Below are positions 21,006 to 29,756 of a stretch of 64,000 nucleotides of DNA, in pieces. The notes under the pieces were generated by a model that saw only the letters and a program-made list of their open reading frames with translations, searched no databases and was not told the origin of the DNA. A program made the translations under genes and the position numbers. The stretch's first letter is position 1. Each line of letters starts with the position of its first letter. This stretch comes from Sphingomonadaceae bacterium (lineage in GTDB: Bacteria; Pseudomonadota; Alphaproteobacteria; Sphingomonadales; Sphingomonadaceae): NCBI GenBank assembly GCA_025056155.1, contig JANWWL010000004.1, positions 62,001 to 126,000 on the forward strand, written 5' to 3'.

Positions 21006-22597
21006 TGCTCGACTTTCCCCGCTGGCAGGTGTGGGGAATCCTGGGCGTGCTGGTCCTGGGCTTCCTGTTCGCCCTGCCCAATTTTCTGCCGGCCCCCGTG
21101 CGCGACGCGCTGCCCCCCTTCCTGCCGCGCGGCACGCTGAACCTGGGCCTGGACTTGAGAGGTGGGAGCCACATCCTGCTCGAGGCCGAGGCCGGCGACA
21201 TCCGCCGGCAGCGCCTGGAGGTGATGGAAGAGACGCTGCGGGCCGAGCTGCGGCAGGCCGAGGGCGGGCCCATTCCGGTGGCCGATCTCGGCATCGTGGG
21301 CGGGGCGGTGGTCGTCACGATCCGGGATCCCGCCCGGCTTGATCAGGCGGTCGAGATCGCCCGGACCCTGGCCCGGCCCGTGGGCGCCCTGTCGGCCCAG
21401 CGCAGCTTTGAGGTGGAGGTGGTGGATGGCAACCGCCTGCGCCTCACCCCGACCGAGGCGGGCCTGGCCACGGCCACCGACCAGGCGATGCGACAGGCGG
21501 TCGAGGTCATTCGCCGTCGGGTGGACGAGCTGGGCACGCGCGAGCCCACGATCATCCGCCAAGGGGCGAACCGGATCGTGGTGCAGGTGCCGGGTCTTCA
21601 GGATCCCGAGCAGCTGAAGGCCCTGATCGGCAAGACCGCGCGGCTGGAATTCAAGCTCGTGGACACCGAGGCCGACCCGGCGCTGGCCGCCCAGGGCCGG
21701 GCGCCGCCCGGCTCGGAAGTGCTGCCCAACGCCGAGGGCGGCGTGACGGTCGTCAAGCGCCGCGCGATCGTGACCGGCGACCAGCTGGTCGACGCCCAAC
21801 CCAGCTTCCAGGACGGCCTGCCCGTCGTCTCGTTCCGGTTCGACGCCGCCGGCGGCCGCCGCTTCGGCCGGGCAACCCAGGAGAACGTGGGCAAGCCCTT
21901 CGCGATCATCCTCGACGGCCGGGTCATCTCCGCGCCCCGCATCAACGAGCCCATCCTGGGCGGTTCCGGCATCATCCAGGGCAACTTCACGACCGAAAGC
22001 GCCAACGAGCTTGCGATCCTGCTGCGCTCGGGCCGGCTGCCGGTCGAGCTCAAGGTGATCGAGGAGCGCACCGTCGGCCCCGACCTCGGGGCGGACTCCA
22101 TCCGGGCCGGGGCCATCGCGAGCCTGCTGTCGGTGGTGCTGGTGGCCGCCTTCATGATCGCCACCTATGGCCGCTTCGGGGTCTATTCGGTGGTGGCCTT
22201 GCTGCTCAACGCCATGCTCGTGCTGGCCGTGATGTCGGCGCTCGGGGCCACGCTCACCCTCCCCGGCATCGCGGGGTTCGTCCTCACCGTCGGGGCGGCC
22301 GTCGATGCCAACGTCCTCATCAACGAACGCATTCGCGAGGAGCTGCGGCGGGGCCGGCGCATCGTGACCGCGATCGAGACGGGCTATGAACAGGCCCGGC
22401 GGGCGATCGTGGACGCGAACGTCACCAACGTGATCGCGGCACTGCTGCTGTTCTGGTTCGGCTCGGGGCCCGTGAAGGGGTTCGCCGTGGTGCTCACCAT
22501 CGGCATCATCACGTCGGTCTTCACTGCCGTCACCGTCACGCGCCTCATCGTCGCCCGCTGGGTGCGCGCCGCCCGCCCGGCGGCCCTCGTGATCTAG
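21005..22597 (+). CDS. secD: Protein translocase subunit SecD
   Basis: A 530-residue RND-like membrane protein that uses the proton gradient to help pull proteins through SecYEG. Features are an N-terminal membrane helix (WGILGVLVLGFLFALP), the family box LNLGLDLRGGSHILLE, a large periplasmic P1 domain, and a C-terminal bundle of membrane helices containing GAAVDANVLINERIREEL. The ATG overlaps the yajC stop. secF follows after 9 bp. Length is normal for an alphaproteobacterial SecD. Confidence 0.97.
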   Translation: MLDFPRWQVWGILGVLVLGFLFALPNFLPAPVRDALPPFLPRGTLNLGLDLRGGSHILLEAEAGDIRRQRLEVMEETLRAELRQAEGGPIPVADLGIVGGAVVVTIRDPARLDQAVEIARTLARPVGALSAQRSFEVEVVDGNRLRLTPTEAGLATATDQAMRQAVEVIRRRVDELGTREPTIIRQGANRIVVQVPGLQDPEQLKALIGKTARLEFKLVDTEADPALAAQGRAPPGSEVLPNAEGGVTVVKRRAIVTGDQLVDAQPSFQDGLPVVSFRFDAAGGRRFGRATQENVGKPFAIILDGRVISAPRINEPILGGSGIIQGNFTTESANELAILLRSGRLPVELKVIEERTVGPDLGADSIRAGAIASLLSVVLVAAFMIATYGRFGVYSVVALLLNAMLVLAVMSALGATLTLPGIAGFVLTVGAAVDANVLINERIREELRRGRRIVTAIETGYEQARRAIVDANVTNVIAALLLFWFGSGPVKGFAVVLTIGIITSVFTAVTVTRLIVARWVRAARPAALVI

Positions 22598-22606
22598 GGG
22601 GCCGCC

Positions 22607-23548
22607 GTGCGTCTCCTCAAACTCGTGCCCGACGGCACCAACATCCCCTTCATGCGCGTGCGCAACCTGGGTTTCGCCCTGGCGCTCGCCTTCACCTTGG
22701 CCGGGATCCTGCTGGTGGCGGTGCGCGGCCTCAACTTCGGGGTCGACTTCGCGGGCGGCCTGATGATCGAGGCCCGCTTCGCCCGGCCGGTGCCGCTCGA
22801 CCGCCTGCGGGCGGAAGTGAACGGCCTGGGCTTCGGGCCCGGCAGCCTCCAGGCCTTCGGCGATCCCCGCACCGTGGCGATCCGGCTGCCCCTGCCCAAG
22901 GGCGACGAGGAGGCCGTGCAGCGCATGGTGAAGTCAGTGCAGCGCGCGCTCGTCGACCGCTATCCGGGCGTCGAATTCCGAAGGGTCGAGACGGTGTCGG
23001 GCAAGGTGTCGGGCGAACTCATCCGGCAGGCGGCGCTCGCCGTCCTGTTCGCCATGGTCGGCATCGCGATCTACATCTGGTTCCGCTTCGAATGGCAGTT
23101 CGGCGTGGGGGCGCTGGTGGCTCTGGTCCACGACGTGGCCGTGACGCTAGGCCTGTTCGCCCTGTTCCGGTGGGAGTTCAACCTGTCCATCATCGCCGCC
23201 GTGCTGACGATCGTGGGCTACTCGCTGAACGACACTATCGTCGTCTATGACCGCATCCGAGAAAACCTGCGCAAGCATCGCAAGATGGACATGATCCCCC
23301 TGCTGGATCTGTCGCTCAACGAGACGTTGTCGCGCACGATCGTCACGTCACTCACCATGGTCATCGCGCTCGCCGCCTTGGTGCTGTTCGGCGGGCAGGT
23401 GCTGTTCGGTTTCTCGATCGCGATGCTGATCGGGGTGGTCGTGGGCACCTTCTCCTCGCTCTACATCGGGGCGCCCATCCTGCTGTGGCTGGGGGTGGGC
23501 CCGCACAGCTTCGTGCCGGCCGACGCGCCACGCGCCCAGCGCCCCTGA
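22607..23548 (+). CDS. secF: Protein translocase subunit SecF
   Basis: A 313-residue partner of SecD. The first membrane helix is followed by the family box GLNFGVDFAGGLMIEA. The C-terminal helices include VGYSLNDTIVVYDRIREN, and the end motif LSRTIVTSLTMVIALAALVLFGG is typical. It starts with GTG at 22607 behind AGGGGG at good spacing. It is the last gene of the yajC-secD-secF operon, followed by a 495-bp gap before a convergent gene. Confidence 0.97.
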   Translation: MRLLKLVPDGTNIPFMRVRNLGFALALAFTLAGILLVAVRGLNFGVDFAGGLMIEARFARPVPLDRLRAEVNGLGFGPGSLQAFGDPRTVAIRLPLPKGDEEAVQRMVKSVQRALVDRYPGVEFRRVETVSGKVSGELIRQAALAVLFAMVGIAIYIWFRFEWQFGVGALVALVHDVAVTLGLFALFRWEFNLSIIAAVLTIVGYSLNDTIVVYDRIRENLRKHRKMDMIPLLDLSLNETLSRTIVTSLTMVIALAALVLFGGQVLFGFSIAMLIGVVVGTFSSLYIGAPILLWLGVGPHSFVPADAPRAQRP

Positions 23549-24043
23549 GCCGATCCACCTGAGGCGGCCGCCGACACTGCGGGTCGGCAGCCCCTGCGCG
23601 AGGCGCGTGTGGGAACCCTCGCGTCGGGGCCTGCGGCGGTATCGGCGTCAGCCGGATGCGATGGACTTCACTCGGCCTCCCGCCAAGCGTCGGAAGGCCC
23701 ACGGGGCGGGGGCGGCCTTGGCTAGAGAAGCGGGGTGAGGCAGCAGCCCGCGGTGCGAGCCGCCACCTGGGCCGCCGCCCCCATGAGCACCGCACCCAAG
23801 AAAAACGCGAATCGGATCATGCGCACGTCATTCGGAAGGGCGAGCGCCGAACGCAAGGCCCGGCGTGGGTCGATCGCCCGGAACGCGTGGGGCCCCCAAG
23901 AGGCCGACCCCCGCGCACCCACCGCCCGGGCCCCTCTCGGCCCGAGGCTTGGTCCCACGGCCCCGCCGGACCCTCATGAGCGCACGGCACCGCCGCCCGA
24001 GGCCGCACCGCACTGCGCCGCCGCGAACCCCAACCCCAGACGA
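23549..24043. other. Intergenic region between convergent secF and nitronate monooxygenase genes
   Basis: The longest stretch without a confident gene (495 bases). The only coding hint is a minus-strand frame at 23722-23820 that would give a 32-residue peptide with one hydrophobic segment (MIRFAFFLGAVLMGAAAQ); no Shine-Dalgarno sequence precedes its ATG, so I leave it uncalled. Other frames translate to Arg/Pro-rich low-complexity sequence. No clear intrinsic terminator was found for either flanking gene. Confidence 0.5.
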
Positions 24044-25015
24044 TCACTCGGCCGCCAGGGCGACCGCCTGTTCGCCCAGCAGGCGGGCGCGGGCGGCGGC
24101 ATACTCGCGCTTCAAGCGGGCGACCAGCTCGGCCGTCGGCACCACGGCCTTCACCGCGCCGATGCCCTGGCCCGAACCCCAGATGTCGCGCCACACCTTG
24201 GCCTCGGTGTTCCCGCCCGAGCCGAAGTTCATGGTGCGGATGTCGCCCTTGGGCAAGTTGTCGGGGTCGAGGCCGGCCGCCACGATGGAGGGCCTGAGGT
24301 AGTTGCCGTGCACGCCGGTGAAGAGGTCAGTGTAGACGATGTCGGCCGAGGTGCACTCCACGATCGCCTGCTTGTAGCGTTCGTCGGCGCGAGCTTCGTG
24401 GGTGGCGATGAAGGCCGAACCGATGTAGGCGAAGTCGGCCCCCATCGCCTCCGCGCCCAGCACGCCATAGCCCGTGGCGATGGCGCCCGAGAGCGCGATG
24501 GGGCCGTCGAACCATTCGCGGATTTCGGCCACCAAGGCGAAGGGTGACGTGACCCCCGCATGCCCGCCGGCCCCCGCCGCGACCGGAATGAGGCCGTCGG
24601 CCCCCTTTTCGATCGCCTTGCGCGCGAAACGGTCGTTGATCACGTCGTGGAGCACGATGCCGCCATAGGAATGGATGGCGGCGTTGACGTCCTCGCGCGC
24701 TCCGAGCGACGTGATGATGACGGGCACCTTGTACTTCACGCACAGCTCGAGGTCGGCCAACAGGCGGTCGTTCGACTTGTGGACGATCAGGTTGACGGCG
24801 TAGGGGGCATCCGCCTCGGTGAGCTCGGTCGACAATCGCGACAGCCATTCGTCGAGCTGCGAGACCGGGCGGGCGTTGAGCGACGGAAACGAGCCGATGA
24901 TCCCCGCCCGGCACTGGGCGATCACCAGGTCGGGGTTCGAGATGATGAACAGCGGCGCGCCGATCACGGGCAGGGCGAGGCGCGCCTTCAGACGCTGGGT
25001 GATGGGGTGGATCAT
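24044..25015 (-). CDS. Nitronate monooxygenase family protein
   Basis: A 323-residue FMN-dependent TIM-barrel protein of the 2-nitropropane dioxygenase/nitronate monooxygenase family. The phosphate-binding and catalytic-region motifs are present: LPVIGAPLFIISNPDLV at the start, GADGLIPVAAGAGGHAG with the conserved His, and GAIATGYGVLGAEAMGADFAYIGSAF. The family oxidises alkyl nitronates, and distant members are quinone reductases, so the exact substrate is uncertain. The ATG at 25015 overlaps the stop of the upstream FAD oxidoreductase by 4 bp (ATGA). It is the last gene of a three-gene minus-strand operon. Confidence 0.85.
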   Translation of the reverse strand: MIHPITQRLKARLALPVIGAPLFIISNPDLVIAQCRAGIIGSFPSLNARPVSQLDEWLSRLSTELTEADAPYAVNLIVHKSNDRLLADLELCVKYKVPVIITSLGAREDVNAAIHSYGGIVLHDVINDRFARKAIEKGADGLIPVAAGAGGHAGVTSPFALVAEIREWFDGPIALSGAIATGYGVLGAEAMGADFAYIGSAFIATHEARADERYKQAIVECTSADIVYTDLFTGVHGNYLRPSIVAAGLDPDNLPKGDIRTMNFGSGGNTEAKVWRDIWGSGQGIGAVKAVVPTAELVARLKREYAAARARLLGEQAVALAAE

Positions 25016-26235
25016 CGCTCGTCTCCCAGTTCCTTGAGCGGCACCGAGGCGTCGGCCAGTCGGTGGGGTGCGATCCGGGCGCCCCGCTCGACCAGCGCAC
25101 GACCCTGCACATAGTCGCGCGGCGCGTTGATGCAGTCGAGGGCGACGACCGCGCCAGCCCGCAAATGCACGAGGGACCAGGAGCGGCTGGCCGGATCGCC
25201 GCGCACCACCCACGAGTCGGCCCCCTGCGTCAGGCCCACCGTCTGCAGCTTGAGGTCGTATTGGTTCGACCAGAACCAGGGCACGACGTGATACGGGGGG
25301 GCGGCCAAGCCACGGACGATCGACGCCGCCACGGCCTTGCCCATGTCGGCTGCGTTCTGCACCGACTCCAGGCGCACCGGCCTCCCGCCTGCGAAGGGGT
25401 TGGGGTGGCGGGCGCAGTCGCCCGCCGCCCAGATGCGCGGCAGGCCCGTCCGCCCGTGGGCGTCGACGGCCACGCCGTCGGGGCATGCCGCACCGGCGGC
25501 GGAGAGCGGGCCCACCTCGGGCACAAGGCCGACCCCTGCGATCACGAGGTCGGCCGCGCGCCGCGCCCCGGAGGCGAGGACGACCGCGCGCGCCCGGCCG
25601 TCGCCCTCGATGGCCGCGATCTGGTCGCCCAAGAGGATCTCCACGCCCTGCCGCCGGTGCTCGTCGGCCATGAAGGCGGAGAGCGGCGGCGCCGTGACGC
25701 GGGCGAGCAGCCGGTCCATCGCCTCGACGACCGTGACCTCAAGGCCCCGCTTCACGAGCACGGCCGCCACCTCAAGGCCGATCCAGCCCCCGCCGGCAAT
25801 CACCACGCGGCGGGCGTCGGGCAGGGCAGCGCGAATGCGGTCGACGTCGGCCCGCGTGCGGATGACGTGGGCGAGTTCGCCCCCAGGGATCGGGAGCCGG
25901 CGCGGGGTCCCGCCCGCCGCCCACACGAGCGTGTCGTAAGCGAGCGTCTCGCCCGTGCGAGTCCGGACCGTCGCGCGCGCGGGGTCCACCTCCACCACCT
26001 GGCAGCCGGTGCGGATGTCGATGGTCCGTTCCGCCCAGAAGGCCGGCGGGCGCAGCAGGAGCCGTGCGGCCTCGAGCTCGCCCGCCAGATACTGTTTGGA
26101 GAGCGGCGGCCGCTCGTAGGGAAGATCGGGCTCGGCGCCCAGGACGAGGATGGCGCCGGGAAAGCCTTCCTGCCGCAAGGCCATGGCGACGGACGCGCCG
26201 GCCTGGCCCGCGCCCACGATCACGACCCGCGCCAC
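25012..26235 (-). CDS. FAD-dependent ferredoxin/rubredoxin reductase-type oxidoreductase
   Basis: A 407-residue two-dinucleotide-fold flavoprotein. The FAD motif VVIVGAGQAGASVA is at the very N-terminus, followed by the family's YERPPLSKQYLAGE. The NAD-binding GGGWIGLEVAAVL lies near the middle and the second FAD motif IWAAGDCARHPNPF after it. This is the class that reduces ferredoxins serving Rieske oxygenases or P450s (rhodocoxin-reductase type). The start is GTG at 26235, 5 bp after the upstream peptidase stop. The stop overlaps the next gene start by 4 bp. No ferredoxin or oxygenase partner is nearby. Confidence 0.87.
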   Translation of the reverse strand: MARVVIVGAGQAGASVAMALRQEGFPGAILVLGAEPDLPYERPPLSKQYLAGELEAARLLLRPPAFWAERTIDIRTGCQVVEVDPARATVRTRTGETLAYDTLVWAAGGTPRRLPIPGGELAHVIRTRADVDRIRAALPDARRVVIAGGGWIGLEVAAVLVKRGLEVTVVEAMDRLLARVTAPPLSAFMADEHRRQGVEILLGDQIAAIEGDGRARAVVLASGARRAADLVIAGVGLVPEVGPLSAAGAACPDGVAVDAHGRTGLPRIWAAGDCARHPNPFAGGRPVRLESVQNAADMGKAVAASIVRGLAAPPYHVVPWFWSNQYDLKLQTVGLTQGADSWVVRGDPASRSWSLVHLRAGAVVALDCINAPRDYVQGRALVERGARIAPHRLADASVPLKELGDER

Positions 26236-26240
26236 GGGGC

Positions 26241-27203
26241 CTACCTCTCGTCGGCCCAGATCCAGGTGCGGGGTGCCGAGCGCGCCGTGGCGGCGGCCCG
26301 GTACATGCCGGGCGCGTTTAGCGCGAAGGTCACGCGCCCCTCGCCGTCCAGCACCACCAAGCCACCCTCGCCGCCGAGGGCGCGCACTTCGCCCAGCACG
26401 GCTTCCGCTGCCTTGCGCGCCGGGGCCCGGCCGAAGCGGATCCGATCGCACAACTGGCCGGCCGCGCGCACGCGCAGGAACACCTCGCCCACGCCCGTGG
26501 CCGACACCGCGCAGACGCCGTTCTCGGCCGCGGTGCCGGCCCCGATCACGGGCGAGTCGCCGATGCGCCCCGGGGCCTTGCCGGTGAGCCCTCCGGTCGA
26601 AGTGGCGGCCGCCAGGTTCCCGGCGCGGTCCATGGCCACCGCACCCACCGTGCCGAGGCGCAGCGCCTCGTCGACGGCCGCCGCGCGATCCCGGCGCAGC
26701 TCCTCCAGCATGCGCCGACGCTCGGGCGTGATGAAGAAGCCGTTGTCCACCTGCTCGAGGCCCCGGGCCCGGGCGAAGGCGTCGGCGGCCGCACCGGCAA
26801 GGAAGACGTGCGGCCCCTCCTCCATCAGGCGCCGGGCCAGGCGCACCGGGCTGCGGGTGGTGGTGACCCCCGTCACGGCGCCCGCCCGGCGATCGCGGCC
26901 ATCGACGATGGCGGCGTCGAGCTCGACCGTGCCCGCGGCGGTCAGCGCGGCCCCTACCCCGGCGTTGAAGAAGGGCGAGGCTTCAAGCGCCGCGACCGTC
27001 GCCTCGACCGCGTCCACGGCCGAGCCGCCCCGCGCAAGGATGGCCGTGCCGTCGTCGAGCGCGGCCAGCAGGGCGGCGCGGATGGCCCGTTCGCGCTCGG
27101 GGGACAGGCGGGCCCGCTCGATCACACCGGCCCCGCCGTGCAGGGCGAGCGCCCAATCCCGGGCCGACCCGGGCGAATTCAACGACACCAGTAGGGCACC
27201 CAC
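26241..27203 (-). CDS. Isoaspartyl peptidase/L-asparaginase (Ntn hydrolase)
   Basis: A 320-residue plant-type asparaginase that cleaves isoaspartyl dipeptides and asparagine after autoprocessing. The N-terminal ALHGGAG motif is present, and the autocatalytic nucleophile is Thr about residue 185 in RLGTVGAVAMDRAGN, followed by AATSTGG and GRIGDSPVIGAGT. There is no ATG in the right place; GTG at 27203 or 27188 is the probable start, and the short hydrophobic N-terminus (MGALLVSLNSPGSA) may be a weak signal sequence. It is the first gene of an operon with the FAD oxidoreductase and the nitronate monooxygenase. Confidence 0.88.
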   Translation of the reverse strand: MGALLVSLNSPGSARDWALALHGGAGVIERARLSPERERAIRAALLAALDDGTAILARGGSAVDAVEATVAALEASPFFNAGVGAALTAAGTVELDAAIVDGRDRRAGAVTGVTTTRSPVRLARRLMEEGPHVFLAGAAADAFARARGLEQVDNGFFITPERRRMLEELRRDRAAAVDEALRLGTVGAVAMDRAGNLAAATSTGGLTGKAPGRIGDSPVIGAGTAAENGVCAVSATGVGEVFLRVRAAGQLCDRIRFGRAPARKAAEAVLGEVRALGGEGGLVVLDGEGRVTFALNAPGMYRAAATARSAPRTWIWADER

Positions 27204-27319
27204 CAGACGACACCAGCGGTGAAGGCGGGGCCGGGCACGAGCCTGCGGGCTAGCCGGGGGCCGGCGCGGGCGCAACCGTTGACCCCAGCGACCGGGCGGG
27301 GCTAACGCGCGGAGCCCGT

Positions 27320-27393
27320 GGCGGGGTAGCTCAGCCGGTGAGAGCGCAGGATTCATAACCCTGAGGTCGCGGGTTCGATTCCCGCCCCCGCTA
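27320..27393 (+). tRNA. tRNA-Met (anticodon CAT, elongator type)
   Basis: A 74-base cloverleaf. The acceptor GGCGGGG pairs with CCCCGCT (G1-U72 wobble), the D arm holds TAGCTCAGCCGGTGAGAGC, the anticodon loop is TTCATAA, and the T arm is GCGGG-TTCGATT-CCCGC. Initiator hallmarks (C1-A72 mismatch, three GC pairs next to the loop) are absent, so this is elongator Met or, less likely, a CAT-decoding Ile tRNA. One A-C mismatch closes the anticodon stem. CCA is not encoded (CCG follows the discriminator A). The 3' half overlaps the antisense lipoprotein gene. Confidence 0.9.
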
Positions 27394-28003
27394 CCGCCCC
27401 CGCCGGTTCCGTCCCGTGGCGATGCTGGCGCACCCAGGCCGCCACCTCGCGGGCGACCTGCTGGGCCGCCTCGTCCAGGGCGGCGGCCACTTCCGGCCCC
27501 TCGATGCGCACGATGGGCCGCTCCGCCTGGAAGCGCCGCTGGCGCAAGCCGCCGGGGTCCAGAAGCGTGGCCTCGAAGCGCACGCGCACCCGGGGGGGCG
27601 GGCCCGCTTCGACCCCGAAGGCGGAGAGCTCGCCCCCCAGCTGCCGGGCCGCCCCCCGGCCGGCCAGGCGCCGGTCGAGCACGGGCACGCCGCTTGCCAC
27701 CAGATGCTCGGCCAAGAGGCGCATGAACAGGCGGGCCGGTGGCTCGGCCCACTGGTGGCCCACCAGATAGCGCACCTCGGTGCCGGCCAAGCGCACCGGA
27801 ATGCGCGGCGTCTGCAGGGCGGCCGGGGCGAGCGGGCCGAGGACGGTCACGGCCTCGGCGACGGCACCGTCGGCCGGCACGCCGGCCACTGGCGGCGAGG
27901 AGAGGAGATGGCGGGCGGGGGGTGGTCCCTTGGGCGCGCCCACCGCCACCAGCGGACCGCAGGCGGCCAGGCCCAGCGCCAGGGCGAGCGCGCGGGCCGT
28001 CAT
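27353..28003 (-). CDS. ABC-type transport auxiliary lipoprotein (PqiC-like)
   Basis: A 216-residue lipoprotein with lipobox LAAC (Cys15) after a short signal peptide. It resembles the auxiliary outer-membrane lipoproteins of MCE transport systems (PqiC/DUF330 class); segments such as RIPVRLAGTEVRYLVGHQWAEPP and the helical end ALDEAAQQVAREVAAWVRQH fit. The start ATG overlaps the MCE gene stop by 4 bp. The last about 20 residues (after RHGTEPAGA) lie beyond the recognisable domain and are encoded on the complement of the tRNA-Met gene; the TGA stop falls in the tRNA anticodon region. Gene order permease-ATPase-MCE-lipoprotein supports the assignment. Confidence 0.82.
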   Translation of the reverse strand: MTARALALALGLAACGPLVAVGAPKGPPPARHLLSSPPVAGVPADGAVAEAVTVLGPLAPAALQTPRIPVRLAGTEVRYLVGHQWAEPPARLFMRLLAEHLVASGVPVLDRRLAGRGAARQLGGELSAFGVEAGPPPRVRVRFEATLLDPGGLRQRRFQAERPIVRIEGPEVAAALDEAAQQVAREVAAWVRQHRHGTEPAGAVAGAGIEPATSGL

Positions 28004-28953
28004 GGGCGGTCCTGGTCCGGCCGGTAGTCGGGCAGCCGCGGGCCCGAGAGCAGGCTCGCGGGATCCTGGGTCACCTGCCCCGACAGCGCTTCGAGGCCGG
28101 CGGCGGCACCCTGCAGGTCGAGGAGCAGCCGGTTGAGCTCGGGAAGCGTGTCCTGGGCGAGGCTTCGGGCGGCCGGCTCGGCTGCGGCCAGCACCCCTTC
28201 GAGGCGCCGGGCGGCAGCACCGGCGGCCCGGGCCGACGCGGCGAGCTCGGCCACGGCCGCCCGCCCCTCGGTGGACAGCAGCCGGTCGGCGGTGTCGGAC
28301 AAGGATTGCACGCGGGCCGCCGCCTGGCCCACGGCGCGGACGCTCCCCTCGGTCTCGGCGAGGACGGCGCGCACCCGCGGGGCTTCCGCAGCGATGACCC
28401 CGCTCGCCCGGTCGACGTTGGCGAGGATCCGGGCGAAGTTCCGCCGGTTCTCGTCCGAGAGCACCTCGTTCAGGCGGGCGAGCAGAATGGAGGCCCGCTC
28501 GACCACTTCGGGGGCGTTCTCGAGGATGGCGCCGAAGCCCGAAGTGCGCGTGGGGATCACCGGCACGCCGAAGGGACCGGGCTGGGTGATGGGGGGCGCG
28601 CCACGCGTGGCCCCTTGCAGTTGGATGACGCTGACACCCGTGAAGCCCGAAGCCTGGAGCGAGGCCACCGTTCCTTCCAGGATCGGCACGTCGGGCTGGA
28701 CCGAGATGCGCACGCGCACGAAGCTCGGGTCGTCGGGCATCAGCGCAATGCGCTCGACCTGGCCCACGGGCACTCCGGCGAACGACACGGTCGAGCCCAC
28801 CGACAGGCCGGCCACCGACTGGTTGAAGAACAGGTCGAACTCGCGGCGGCTTCCTCCGGTCCAGTTCGACAGCCACAGGATGAAGGCGAACAGGGCCACC
28901 GTGAGCGCGAGCGTGACCGCGCCCACCACGAGCGAGGAGCGATGGCTTTCCAC
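28000..28953 (-). CDS. MCE domain substrate-binding protein (MlaD family)
   Basis: A 317-residue membrane-anchored periplasmic protein of a lipid ABC transporter. It has a single N-terminal membrane helix (LVVGAVTLALTVALFAFILW), then an MCE domain (NQSVAGLSVGSTVSFAGVPVGQVERI) and a long helical C-terminal region likely to oligomerise into a channel or tether. The start is GTG at 28953, 4 bp after the ATPase stop, and the stop overlaps the lipoprotein start (ATGA). With its neighbours it should move phospholipids or other lipids between inner and outer membranes; direction and substrate are not visible. Confidence 0.9.
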   Translation of the reverse strand: MESHRSSLVVGAVTLALTVALFAFILWLSNWTGGSRREFDLFFNQSVAGLSVGSTVSFAGVPVGQVERIALMPDDPSFVRVRISVQPDVPILEGTVASLQASGFTGVSVIQLQGATRGAPPITQPGPFGVPVIPTRTSGFGAILENAPEVVERASILLARLNEVLSDENRRNFARILANVDRASGVIAAEAPRVRAVLAETEGSVRAVGQAAARVQSLSDTADRLLSTEGRAAVAELAASARAAGAAARRLEGVLAAAEPAARSLAQDTLPELNRLLLDLQGAAAGLEALSGQVTQDPASLLSGPRLPDYRPDQDRP

Positions 28954-28957
28954 GGCC

Positions 28958-29749
28958 TTAAGCGGGCGCCGCCACCCGCGCCGCGGCCCGGCCGCGGGGG
29001 CCGCCGAAATAGTCCCGGATCCAGGGGTCGGGCAGCTGCGCCAGCTGGTCGATCGTGCCCGTGGCGAGGATCCGGCGCTCGGCGATCACCGCCACCCGGT
29101 CGCAGATCGCATGCAGCGTGTCGAGGTCGTGCGTGATCAGGAAGACGGTGAGATCCATCGTATCGCGCAGCGTGCGGATGAGGGCGTCGAACGCCGCCGC
29201 CCCGATGGGGTCAAGGCCGGCCGTGGGCTCGTCGAGGAACAGGAGTTCGGGGTCGAGGGCGAGCGCCCGGGCAAGGCCGGCGCGCTTGCGCATGCCGCCC
29301 GAAAGTTCGGCCGGATACTTGGCCGCGGCCTCGGGTGGCAGGCCCAACATGGCGATCTTGTAGGCCACGATTTCGTCCATCAGCGCCGGCGACAGGTCGA
29401 GATGCTCGCGCAAGGGAACCTGCACGTTCTCGGCCACCGTCAGGCCCGAGAACAAGGCGCCCTGCTGGAACAGAACCCCCCAGCGGCGCGACAGGGCCAG
29501 CGTGCGCGCCGGGGTGGCGGGCGAAACTTCCTCGCCGAACACGCGGATCGTGCCGGCCGTCGGTCGCTGGAGCCCGATGATCGAGCGCATGAGCACCGAC
29601 TTGCCGGCCCCCGACTCCCCCACCACGCCCAGGATCTCGCCCGGAAACACGTCGAGGTCGAGGCCGTCGTGCACGCACTGGGCGCCGAAGCGGTTGACGA
29701 GGCCCCGGACCTCGACGACCGGGGCCGCGCGACGCGGGGCCTCGGCCAT
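28958..29749 (-). CDS. ABC transporter ATP-binding protein of the MCE system (MlaF family)
   Basis: A 263-residue ATPase with Walker A GESGAGKSVLM, Q-loop GVLFQQGALFSGL, signature ELSGGMRKRAGLARAL (the SGGMRKR form is typical of MlaF) and Walker B ELLFLDEPTAGLDP with switch His in LITHDLD. The ATG at 29749 lies 7 bp after the permease stop, and the MCE gene follows after 4 bp. It energises lipid transfer by the permease at 29757-30854. Confidence 0.94.
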   Translation of the reverse strand: MAEAPRRAAPVVEVRGLVNRFGAQCVHDGLDLDVFPGEILGVVGESGAGKSVLMRSIIGLQRPTAGTIRVFGEEVSPATPARTLALSRRWGVLFQQGALFSGLTVAENVQVPLREHLDLSPALMDEIVAYKIAMLGLPPEAAAKYPAELSGGMRKRAGLARALALDPELLFLDEPTAGLDPIGAAAFDALIRTLRDTMDLTVFLITHDLDTLHAICDRVAVIAERRILATGTIDQLAQLPDPWIRDYFGGPRGRAAARVAAPA

Positions 29750-29756
29750 GGCGCCG

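Noticed and set aside
23722-23820. 32-residue hydrophobic peptide gene
   Set aside because: No Shine-Dalgarno sequence, no neighbour support and very short; kept only as an observation about the gap.
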